NCBI GenBank assembly: GCA_025924845.1
Contig: JAICHN010000304.1
Coordinates: 1 to 6,371, forward strand
Length of the DNA stretch: 6,371 bases
Direction of reading: 5' to 3'
DNA from: Chloroflexota bacterium
GTDB lineage: Bacteria; Chloroflexota; UBA5177; JANWHV01
The notes under the pieces are model-generated. The model did no database searches and was not told the DNA's origin. It saw only the letters and a list, made by a program, of their open reading frames with translations. Shown piece after piece: positions 1 through 4,628 of the stretch (positions are counted from its first letter, which is position 1; every line of letters starts with the position of its first letter). Both the position numbers and the translations under genes were made by a program.

Positions 1-305
1 TGGTAGGCCGCCAGACCAAGCAGATAGTGTATGCGCGGGTCGGTAGGCTGCAGTCGTTCGGCGCGCAGCAGGTCGGCCGCGGCGGTGGGGGCGCCGATAT
101 GCGACAGGGCACGACGCACGTATGCCTCGGCCAGCCCGGTCTTCAGCGCGTCGGTTTGCGGAGCAATCGCGCGCCAGATCCTAATCGCCTCGTCGAGCTT
201 GCCGCCCTGGAAAGCGTACAGACCATCGCGCGCCGGATCGGGCTGGGCCGGCTGTTTGACCTGGTCGAAAATGCGAAGCGTGGGCCGTTTTTTGTGTTTC
301 GCCAC
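1..305 (-). CDS. Tetratricopeptide-repeat protein, N-terminal part (runs off left edge)
   Basis: Reading leftward from a GTG at 303-305 gives 101 residues without a stop before the window ends. The first 25 residues are basic and Pro/Gln-rich (MAKHKKRPTLRIF at the N-terminus) with no signal peptide or membrane segment, so a cytosolic protein is likely. From about residue 26 the pattern is that of TPR helix pairs: one unit at about 28-59 (GLYAFQGGKLDEAIRIW), a second at about 61-90 (ending in LLRAERLQPTDPR, a typical TPR boundary with Pro), and a third beginning at about 91 (IHYLLGLAAY). TPRs are protein-protein interaction scaffolds; the partner cannot be told from this fragment. The GTG start is forced: an in-frame TAG lies four codons upstream (315-317), and a GGAGGG ribosome binding site lies at 318-323, with a rather long 12-base spacing. 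It is divergent from the propeller gene. The specific role is unknown. Confidence 0.8.
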   Translation of the reverse strand, partial: MAKHKKRPTLRIFDQVKQPAQPDPARDGLYAFQGGKLDEAIRIWRAIAPQTDALKTGLAEAYVRRALSHIGAPTAAADLLRAERLQPTDPRIHYLLGLAAY

Positions 306-317
306 GAGGTTCTTCTA

Positions 318-323
318 CCCTCC
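318..323 (-). promoter_or_regulatory. Ribosome binding site for the TPR gene
   Basis: On the minus strand this reads GGAGGG, a strong anti-16S match, 12 bases before the GTG at 305. It supports the non-ATG start, since the only codons between the in-frame stop and the GTG are AAG, AAC and CTC. Confidence 0.55.
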
Positions 324-406
324 GATCCGCTCCTTCCGATGTAGCGTACCGCACCGCGCCTTCCGCGTCTCATTGCAGGGTTAGGGCGGCAATCCGCATA
401 AGGTTA

Positions 407-436
407 TTGACGCCCGATAAGCCAAAAACGTACGGT
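407..436 (+). promoter_or_regulatory. Possible sigma-A promoter for the propeller-moaD unit
   Basis: TTGACG at 407-412 matches the -35 consensus at five of six positions. After 18 bases comes TACGGT at 431-436, a weak -10 that keeps the TA and final T. Transcription would start near 443, leaving a leader of about 43 bases with a good ribosome binding site. The -35 is convincing but the -10 is not. The remainder of the 180-base divergent region (306-485) shows nothing else that I can support. Confidence 0.35.
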
Positions 437-474
437 AAGACCCTGTCGAATCGGTGAGCCATACGGCCGGAGAG

Positions 475-479
475 AAGGA
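475..479 (+). promoter_or_regulatory. Ribosome binding site deciding the propeller start
   Basis: AAGGA lies six bases before the ATG at 486, while the in-frame TTG at 480 directly abuts it and so cannot use it. This favours ATG 486 as the start. Confidence 0.65.
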
Positions 480-485
480 TTGACC

Positions 486-1556
486 ATGGGCACGCGCGTA
501 TATCTGCTGATCGGCACCAAAAAGGGCGGTTTCATCCTGGAGAGTGACGAGCGCCGCGCCACCTGGTCGCTCCGCGGTTCCTTTTGTGACTCCTGGCCCA
601 TCTACCATATGAGTTACGATCCCACGAGCGGGATGATACATGCCGGCGGCGGCGATAACTGGTACGGGCCGGCGGTCTGGACGAGTCCGGACTTCGGGCA
701 GACCTGGACGCATTCGAGCGAGGGGATCACTTACGGCGACGACGGCCCGAAGATCAGCAAGGTCTGGCACGTCAAGGCCGCGCACGGTAGCCTGTTCGCC
801 GGGGTTGACCCGGCCGGTCTCTTCCGCAGCGACGATGGCGGTTCCCATTGGTCGCAAGTGGCCGGGCTGCGCGCCCATCCGTCCTACCCGTCCTGGGCTC
901 CAGGCAATGGCGGTCTCTGCCTCCACTCGATCGTGGCGCATCCAGATGACCCGCGCCAAATGTGGGTAGGGATTTCGGCGGTCGGCGTATTCTATACCAA
1001 CGATGGGGGCGTCACCTGGGAATCGCGGAATGCCGGTTTGAGGAACACATTTATTCCAGAACCATTACCCGAAACCGGCTACTGTGTTCACAAGGTAGTG
1101 ATTGCCCCGGACCATCCAACCCATCTGTATATGCAGGCTCATGAGGGCGTCTATCGAACAGCGAACAGCGGTGGCAGGTGGCAGGAGATCACCGCCGGTC
1201 TCCCCAGCGACTTCGGCTTTCCCATGGCCGTCCACCCTCGCAACCACGAGACAATCTACACGATCCCGCTGCGCGGAAACGGGCGGGTTATGCCGGAGGG
1301 ACAAGCGGCGGTGTGGCGAAGCGTTGATGCCGGCGACACGTGGCGGAAGCTCACGAACGGACTGCCGGAAGAACATGCCTATCTCGGTGTACTGCGTGAC
1401 GGCATGGCCGTAGACACGCTCCCCCAGGCGGGAGTCTACTTCGGCACTACCTCGGGAGAGCTGTTCGGCAGCGCGGATGAAGGAGAGTCGTGGACATCGC
1501 TCGCCGCGCGTCTGCCTTCCATCTGGTCCGTGGAAACGGCCGTCGTCGAGGGATAA
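486..1556 (+). CDS. Cytosolic seven-bladed Asp-box (BNR/sialidase-like) beta-propeller protein
   Basis: A 356-residue protein made almost wholly of propeller repeats. Six clear Asp-box motifs (S/T-x-D-x-G-x-x-W pattern) are visible: SPDFGQTW 67-74, SDDGGSHW 115-122, TNDGGVTW 171-178, TANSGGRW 225-232 (degenerate), SVDAGDTW 279-286 and SADEGESW 329-336. A degenerate seventh is SDERRATW at 20-27. Their spacing of 47-56 residues fits a seven-bladed propeller. The N-terminus (YLLIGTKKGGFIL) starts directly with a blade strand; there is no signal peptide, unlike secreted sialidases, so a cytosolic role is likely. Annotation pipelines usually call such proteins 'exo-alpha-sialidase' or 'WD40/YVTN/BNR-like', but Asp-boxes are structural and I see no basis for claiming sialidase activity. 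The next gene, a MoaD/ThiS-like protein, begins five bases after its stop, so the two are probably co-transcribed and functionally linked. The start ATG 486 is chosen over TTG 480 from the ribosome binding site spacing. Confidence 0.9.
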   Translation: MGTRVYLLIGTKKGGFILESDERRATWSLRGSFCDSWPIYHMSYDPTSGMIHAGGGDNWYGPAVWTSPDFGQTWTHSSEGITYGDDGPKISKVWHVKAAHGSLFAGVDPAGLFRSDDGGSHWSQVAGLRAHPSYPSWAPGNGGLCLHSIVAHPDDPRQMWVGISAVGVFYTNDGGVTWESRNAGLRNTFIPEPLPETGYCVHKVVIAPDHPTHLYMQAHEGVYRTANSGGRWQEITAGLPSDFGFPMAVHPRNHETIYTIPLRGNGRVMPEGQAAVWRSVDAGDTWRKLTNGLPEEHAYLGVLRDGMAVDTLPQAGVYFGTTSGELFGSADEGESWTSLAARLPSIWSVETAVVEG

Positions 1557-1561
1557 TAAGG

Positions 1562-1825
1562 ATGGCGGAGGTTACCCTTCCTCAATCACTGGTACGGCTC
1601 TTTCCCGGAGCGCCGCGGAACTTCCAGGGCGACGGTGCGAGCGTGCTCGAGCTCATTGACGATCTGGACCGCCGCTGGCCCGGCATGCGGAACCGTCTAC
1701 TCGATGCAGGCCCGGCCATCCGGACCCATCTGATCATTTTCGTGGATAGGGATATGGCCGAGCTTTCGACCCCTATCCACGCACAGTCCAGGGTTCTGAT
1801 CGTCGCGGCGGTGTCGGGCGGCTGA
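1562..1825 (+). CDS. MoaD/ThiS-family beta-grasp protein ending in Gly-Gly
   Basis: An 87-residue protein with the layout of small sulfur-carrier/ubiquitin-like proteins: an N-terminal strand (EVTLPQSLVRLF), a helix carrying VLELIDDLDRRWPGM (about 28-42), a central strand THLIIFVD (55-62), and a last strand RVLIVAAVSGG whose terminal G86-G87 is the diglycine needed for adenylation and thiocarboxylation or conjugation in this superfamily. MoaD supplies sulfur for molybdopterin and ThiS for thiamine; relatives (SAMP, TtuB, CysO types) serve as tRNA-thiolation or cysteine sulfur carriers or as protein modifiers. No MoaE, MoeB/ThiF-like E1 or ThiG is in the window, so the pathway is open. It begins five bases after the propeller stop with AAGG just before the ATG, which indicates one mRNA and coupled translation. 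Upstream in-frame ATGs inside the propeller gene (from 1490) would add residues unlike the family, so ATG 1562 is preferred. The coding sequence contains a strong inverted repeat at 1741-1781. Confidence 0.88.
   Translation: MAEVTLPQSLVRLFPGAPRNFQGDGASVLELIDDLDRRWPGMRNRLLDAGPAIRTHLIIFVDRDMAELSTPIHAQSRVLIVAAVSGG
1741..1781. repeat. Perfect 11-bp inverted repeat inside the MoaD-like gene
   Basis: CGTGGATAGGG at 1741-1751 is exactly complementary to CCCTATCCACG at 1771-1781, with a 19-base spacer. It encodes part of the segment VDRDMAELSTPIHA near the protein's last third. It could form an mRNA hairpin near the 3' end of the transcript, or may simply be a coding coincidence. Confidence 0.6.
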
Positions 1826-1911
1826 CCGCACCGCCGACCGGTTATGCAGCCTACCGGCCCGTTCGACCGCGCTTGTACACCGAGTGCCTCATGATAACGA
1901 TACCGCAGTCA

Positions 1912-1941
1912 CGGGCGGCGCCTCATCCGGTGCGCCGCCCG
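1912..1941 (+). terminator. GC-rich hairpin, possible terminator of the propeller-moaD transcript
   Basis: A perfect 10-bp stem (CGGGCGGCGC at 1912-1921 with GCGCCGCCCG at 1932-1941) encloses a 10-base loop. It lies 87 bases past the MoaD-like stop. No U tract follows (the next bases are GACCCGTAGG), so it is not a canonical intrinsic terminator. It may be a U-less terminator, a 3'-end stabiliser, or part of an oxygenase leader. Confidence 0.45.
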
Positions 1942-1992
1942 GACCCGTAGGCATGGATACCAGGCGACGAAGCTTGATCGCGGTGTCCGCCT

Positions 1993-2025
1993 CCGGTAGC
2001 GGCCGGTAGCCTTCCTCTTGCTACC
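1993..2025 (+). repeat. Tandem CCGGTAGC repeat with a complementary GCTACC
   Basis: CCGGTAGC occurs at 1993-2000 and again at 2003-2010, and GCTACC at 2020-2025 can pair with the GGTAGC of either copy (6 bp; 9- or 19-base loop). The two alternative pairings are mutually exclusive. The stem is short, so a function is uncertain. Confidence 0.35.
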
Positions 2026-2187
2026 AATCATCCACCACCGCTATGGATCACTCTGAACATTATGTCGTACGGTACACTCATGGCAGCCACTCGCGGACGG
2101 AGCTAAGACGTCTCCTCTCCAGAGAGTCTGCTACCTGTTCGCTCAACTCGATCATGCATCACGCGCCTTATGCCTGCTACGAGAGGA

Positions 2188-2193
2188 AGAGGA
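2188..2193 (+). promoter_or_regulatory. Ribosome binding site deciding the oxygenase start
   Basis: AGAGGA, within a longer purine run from 2181, lies six bases before ATG 2200. The in-frame ATG at 2170 lies upstream of this site and has no equivalent, so 2200 is the better start. Confidence 0.65.
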
Positions 2194-2199
2194 TGGGCC

Positions 2200-2985
2200 A
2201 TGCTAAACCCTGAGGTGGAACCGGGAGCACTCTCCGATCTTGACCGTTTCATCTTCGAATCTTGGGGTTATCTGATCATCCGGAATGTCTTGAGCGCCGA
2301 GGAAGTGGAAGAGTGCCTTGCCGCGTCGCGGCGCATCCACGCGGCTGCCGGCACGGCGGCGTGGGGTCAGGTGGGGCGGAGCTACGAGACCGAGCTTTCC
2401 CTGGAACGACTGATCGACCATCCCGGCGTACTGCCAAAGGTACGAGGACTGCTTGGCGACCGCTTTATTCTGCAGTCCGGCTGGAATACCATGCAGCCCG
2501 CGCACGGGAAGATGGGTCGCTGGCATCAAGACGGCTCGAATGCCTATGACTTTTACAAGCTGAGCTACCCGATTCCGCTCATCCAACTGCGGGCCTCCTT
2601 TCTGCTGACCGATCAGAGCAGTCCCAGTATGGGCAATATGGAGTTGATTCCCGGTAGTCACCGTAGCGCCGTACGGTTGCCTGACATGGTGCGGGCCGAA
2701 AACGCGGACTCTGCCATTGGCCACGTGATCTGTGCGCCGGCCGGCGCGGTCCTGCTGTTCCATAACGCGGTGTGGCATCGCGCCTACGAGCATGTGGGAG
2801 ACTACGATCGCTTCACGATGCACATGATTTATAGTCCGCCCTGGGTGAGGGCTTCCGATCGATTGGCGAACTCCCCGGATTTTCTACAGAGAACCACGCC
2901 GCTGCGCCGGGCGCTGATGGGGGAGTATGAGCGATCGGATGCTCCCTTCGGCGCGAACTATCCGGCGCTCCCTTTTGCGGAGTAG
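2200..2985 (+). CDS. Phytanoyl-CoA dioxygenase (PhyH) family Fe(II)/2-oxoglutarate oxygenase
   Basis: A complete 261-residue protein, near the usual size for bacterial PhyH proteins. Family signs in order: the N-terminal FIFESWGYLIIRNVLSAEEV (about 18-36), the facial-triad HxD in WHQDG (H109, D111), the turn GNMELIPGSHR (145-155), and the distal VWHRAYEH with H193, followed 11 residues later by R204. Human PhyH has the same 11-residue spacing between its distal His and the Arg that binds the 2-oxoglutarate carboxylate. These enzymes are soluble and couple oxidative decarboxylation of 2-oxoglutarate to hydroxylation, or sometimes halogenation or epimerisation, of a small molecule. Here the HxD Asp is present, so hydroxylation rather than halogenation is expected. 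The substrate is unknown: family members act on acyl-CoAs, ectoine, phosphonates and natural products, and no neighbour points to one. It is monocistronic, ending in a strong terminator shared with the converging operon. Confidence 0.9.
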   Translation: MLNPEVEPGALSDLDRFIFESWGYLIIRNVLSAEEVEECLAASRRIHAAAGTAAWGQVGRSYETELSLERLIDHPGVLPKVRGLLGDRFILQSGWNTMQPAHGKMGRWHQDGSNAYDFYKLSYPIPLIQLRASFLLTDQSSPSMGNMELIPGSHRSAVRLPDMVRAENADSAIGHVICAPAGAVLLFHNAVWHRAYEHVGDYDRFTMHMIYSPPWVRASDRLANSPDFLQRTTPLRRALMGEYERSDAPFGANYPALPFAE

Positions 2986-2999
2986 GGGCGAGGATCGGG

Positions 3000-3049
3000 C
3001 GTATCTAAGAAGATGGGCCGGGCAAGCCCGGCCCATCTTCTTAGATACG
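3000..3049. terminator. Bidirectional terminator: perfect 24-bp inverted repeat
   Basis: Bases 3000-3023 are exactly complementary to 3026-3049 around a central AA, giving a hairpin with a practical CAAG loop. The stem core is GGGCCGGGC-type GC pairing. It is flanked on the plus strand by AAGAAG on the left and CTTCTT on the right, so each strand ends with a pyrimidine/T-rich arm. It begins 14 bases after the oxygenase stop and sits 62 bases past the stop of the converging reductase gene, the expected position for a terminator serving both transcripts. It lacks a long pure U run. Confidence 0.85.
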
Positions 3050-3111
3050 ATCACCGGGAGCCGCGTCAGCCGCCGCCCGAGGGCCGGCTATGCGCCGGCT
3101 GCCGCGGTCGA

Positions 3112-3963
3112 TCATGCCGCGGCGGGGAATCCATAGCGCAAGAACAGATGGCTGTCTCCCCGCCGAACGCTGAGCAGTGTCCCCCAGAGCGGTTGGTCCG
3201 GGGCGAAGAGATGCCCGGCCACCAGACCAGGCCGTTCCACCGACCGGTCACGGCCGGCGACTTGGGGCGCGAGGGTCAGATACAGCTCGTCCAGGCAGCC
3301 CGCCGCGAGGAAGTCACCCATCAACCGCGGTCCGCCCTCGACCAGGATCAGTTCGCTTGAACAGGCAGTGCGCACCGCGCGTAGGATTGCCTGGGCGTCC
3401 AACCGCTGACCGGATCCCTGCACGGCCTGGACCTGGGTCGATCGCGGCGGATCGCGTTCGGCCAGGCGCCGGGCGCCCTCCATCGTCGTCAGCACCAAGA
3501 CCTGGACCTCTCCGGACTGAAATATCGGCAGACAAAAGTCAAGATCGCCTCGCGCGGTGACAACGACGTTCAATGGTTGGTCCTTCTTGTCCAGGTCCGC
3601 GCGCAACGATTGGTACGCCTGGGCGAAGTCGGGAGCGGCGTAGGCGGCGGTCCAGCGATGCCGGGATACGGCACGGAGTGTGCCCGCGCCGACGATCACC
3701 GCGTCGGAGACGGCGCGCAAGAGTCCCATGATTGCCCGGTCCTGCTGATTCTCCCCGCTGATCGGCCCTCCGCCGGCCTTGCCCGGTATGTTCAGCGACA
3801 CCACCCCATCCAGAGTAGTGACAAAGTTGCCGATGATCGACGGGCGGGCAATGTGCGTCGGTACCTGAAGCCGGCCGTAGAGCGCGGCCAGTGCGGACGG
3901 CAGCGGCACGTTGGCGCCCTCGGTACAGTCGAAGAGCACCTCCAATGGGGCCGGGGCGCTCAT
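3112..3963 (-). CDS. RibD C-terminal-domain (DHFR-fold) reductase
   Basis: A 283-residue protein of the RibD-C/dihydrofolate-reductase-like fold. Motifs: PSIIGNFVTTLDGVVS (41-56, the strand with the family's S/T-x-DG signature), DAVIVGAGTLRA (87-98, NADPH-binding region), and LILVEGGPRLMGDFLAAGCLDELYL (205-229; the EGG-x-x-L motif and the DEL that follows). In riboflavin synthesis such domains reduce the ribosyl side chain of a pyrimidine using NADPH; stand-alone members are also known with pterin or folate reductase activity. There is no N-terminal deaminase domain, so this is not a full RibD. The start at ATG 3963 overlaps the folE stop as ATGA, a sign of translational coupling, and no ribosome binding site precedes it. 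A longer frame reaching 4347 overlaps folE and is not credible. Its position after folE suggests a pterin substrate (inference). Last gene of the operon. Confidence 0.87.
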   Translation of the reverse strand: MSAPAPLEVLFDCTEGANVPLPSALAALYGRLQVPTHIARPSIIGNFVTTLDGVVSLNIPGKAGGGPISGENQQDRAIMGLLRAVSDAVIVGAGTLRAVSRHRWTAAYAAPDFAQAYQSLRADLDKKDQPLNVVVTARGDLDFCLPIFQSGEVQVLVLTTMEGARRLAERDPPRSTQVQAVQGSGQRLDAQAILRAVRTACSSELILVEGGPRLMGDFLAAGCLDELYLTLAPQVAGRDRSVERPGLVAGHLFAPDQPLWGTLLSVRRGDSHLFLRYGFPAAA

Positions 3964-4610
3964 GGCCGAACGCCGCATATGGACAGGAACTCGGCCCGCA
4001 GGGCCGGGTTGTCGGCGTATTCTCCGCGCCAGAAGGTGGTGCGGGTCATGGCGGCCGTCTCGCGCACGCCGCGCATCTGGGTACAAAGGTGATAGGCGTC
4101 CAGATACACCGCGACGCCGTGCGGTTGCAGCATAGCCTCCAGCGTATCTGCTATCTGTTGGCCGATCCTCTCCTGGACAGTGAACCGCTTGGCGTGCATG
4201 CGTACCAGGCGGGTAAGCTTGGAAATGCCGATGATGTGCTCGTGGGCGATGTACCCCACGAAGGCGCGTCCATGAAACGGCAAGGCGTGATGCTCGCAAA
4301 GCGCGAAGAGGGGGATCGGCCCCTCCGCCACCTGGCTTACCGCGCAATCAGGCGCACCGCGACATTCGGTTTTGAAGACGGTGATCAGCTTGGGGTCGCC
4401 CTCGTAGCCTTCGGTCGCGTCAAACATGGCGCGGATGAAGCGCCTTGGCGTAGCCCGCGTGGCCGGAGTATCCAGCTGTAAGCCGAAGGCGGTGAAAATC
4501 TCCGCCATGTAGCCCTCGAACCGCCGCATATCCGAGTCGCCTACCTGACGCCGGTGCAGGTCCATGGCGGCCTGAAACTCTTCCTCATCCTGCTCTTGCC
4601 GTGCAGACAT
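3960..4610 (-). CDS. folE: GTP cyclohydrolase I
   Basis: Catalyses GTP to 7,8-dihydroneopterin triphosphate and formate, the first step to folate and other pterins; the enzyme is a cytosolic homodecamer. In the 217-residue numbering from ATG 4613 the zinc ligands are C106 and H109 of CEHHALPFHG, with C177 of HLCTQMRGVRE; H108 and H175 match the catalytic histidines. The 71-residue gap between the two Cys ligands equals that in E. coli FolE (C110 to C181). IIGISKLTRLV (127-137) and VQERIGQQIADTL (146-158) are the other family blocks. The length is close to the usual 220. An unusual feature is ECRGAPDC (83-90), a second Cys pair just before the active-site strand. Two adjacent ATGs (4613, 4610) exist; 4610 has the better six-base spacing to GGGAG at 4617-4621. 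The gene follows the AIF-like gene by 18 bases and overlaps the reductase by four. Confidence 0.96.
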   Translation of the reverse strand: MSARQEQDEEEFQAAMDLHRRQVGDSDMRRFEGYMAEIFTAFGLQLDTPATRATPRRFIRAMFDATEGYEGDPKLITVFKTECRGAPDCAVSQVAEGPIPLFALCEHHALPFHGRAFVGYIAHEHIIGISKLTRLVRMHAKRFTVQERIGQQIADTLEAMLQPHGVAVYLDAYHLCTQMRGVRETAAMTRTTFWRGEYADNPALRAEFLSICGVRP

Positions 4611-4616
4611 CATTCG

Positions 4617-4622
4617 CTCCCT
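4617..4622 (-). promoter_or_regulatory. Ribosome binding site for folE
   Basis: On the minus strand AGGGAG lies six bases before the ATG at 4610 but only three before the ATG at 4613, so the second ATG is the likelier initiator. Confidence 0.55.
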
Positions 4623-4628
4623 ATGGTT

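Larger units (their letters stand above)
1826..2199. other. 374-base non-coding gap between the MoaD-like gene and the oxygenase
   Basis: No convincing reading frame is visible on either strand and no tRNA or known riboswitch was recognised. It holds a GC-rich hairpin (1912-1941), a tandem CCGGTAGC pair with a complementary GCTACC (1993-2025), and the oxygenase ribosome binding site at its right end. A TACACT at 2073-2078 resembles a -10 box but no matching -35 is present. The gap must contain the promoter of the oxygenase unless that gene is read from the upstream unit. Confidence 0.6.

Noticed and set aside
381..959. Minus-strand 192-codon frame opposite the propeller gene
   Set aside because: It is antisense to strongly motif-bearing coding sequence, and its translation shows no recognisable domain.
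486..1556. Calling the propeller a true exo-sialidase
   Set aside because: The evidence is only Asp-boxes, which are structural and shared by many propellers; there is no signal peptide and I could not identify the catalytic Arg triad, Tyr and Glu.
2170..2199. Upstream ATG for the oxygenase adding ten residues
   Set aside because: The ribosome binding site lies downstream of this ATG and fits the ATG at 2200.
2203..2823. Minus-strand 206-codon frame opposite the oxygenase
   Set aside because: Antisense shadow of a gene with intact catalytic motifs; no plausible domain or ribosome binding site.
3964..4347. Upstream extension of the RibD-like reductase frame to give a 411-residue protein
   Set aside because: The added part lies over folE in another frame and has the Arg/Pro-rich character of a shadow frame; the ATGA overlap gives a natural start at 3963.
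3577..4481. Plus-strand frames across the reductase and folE genes
   Set aside because: High-GC shadow frames opposite two confidently identified genes.
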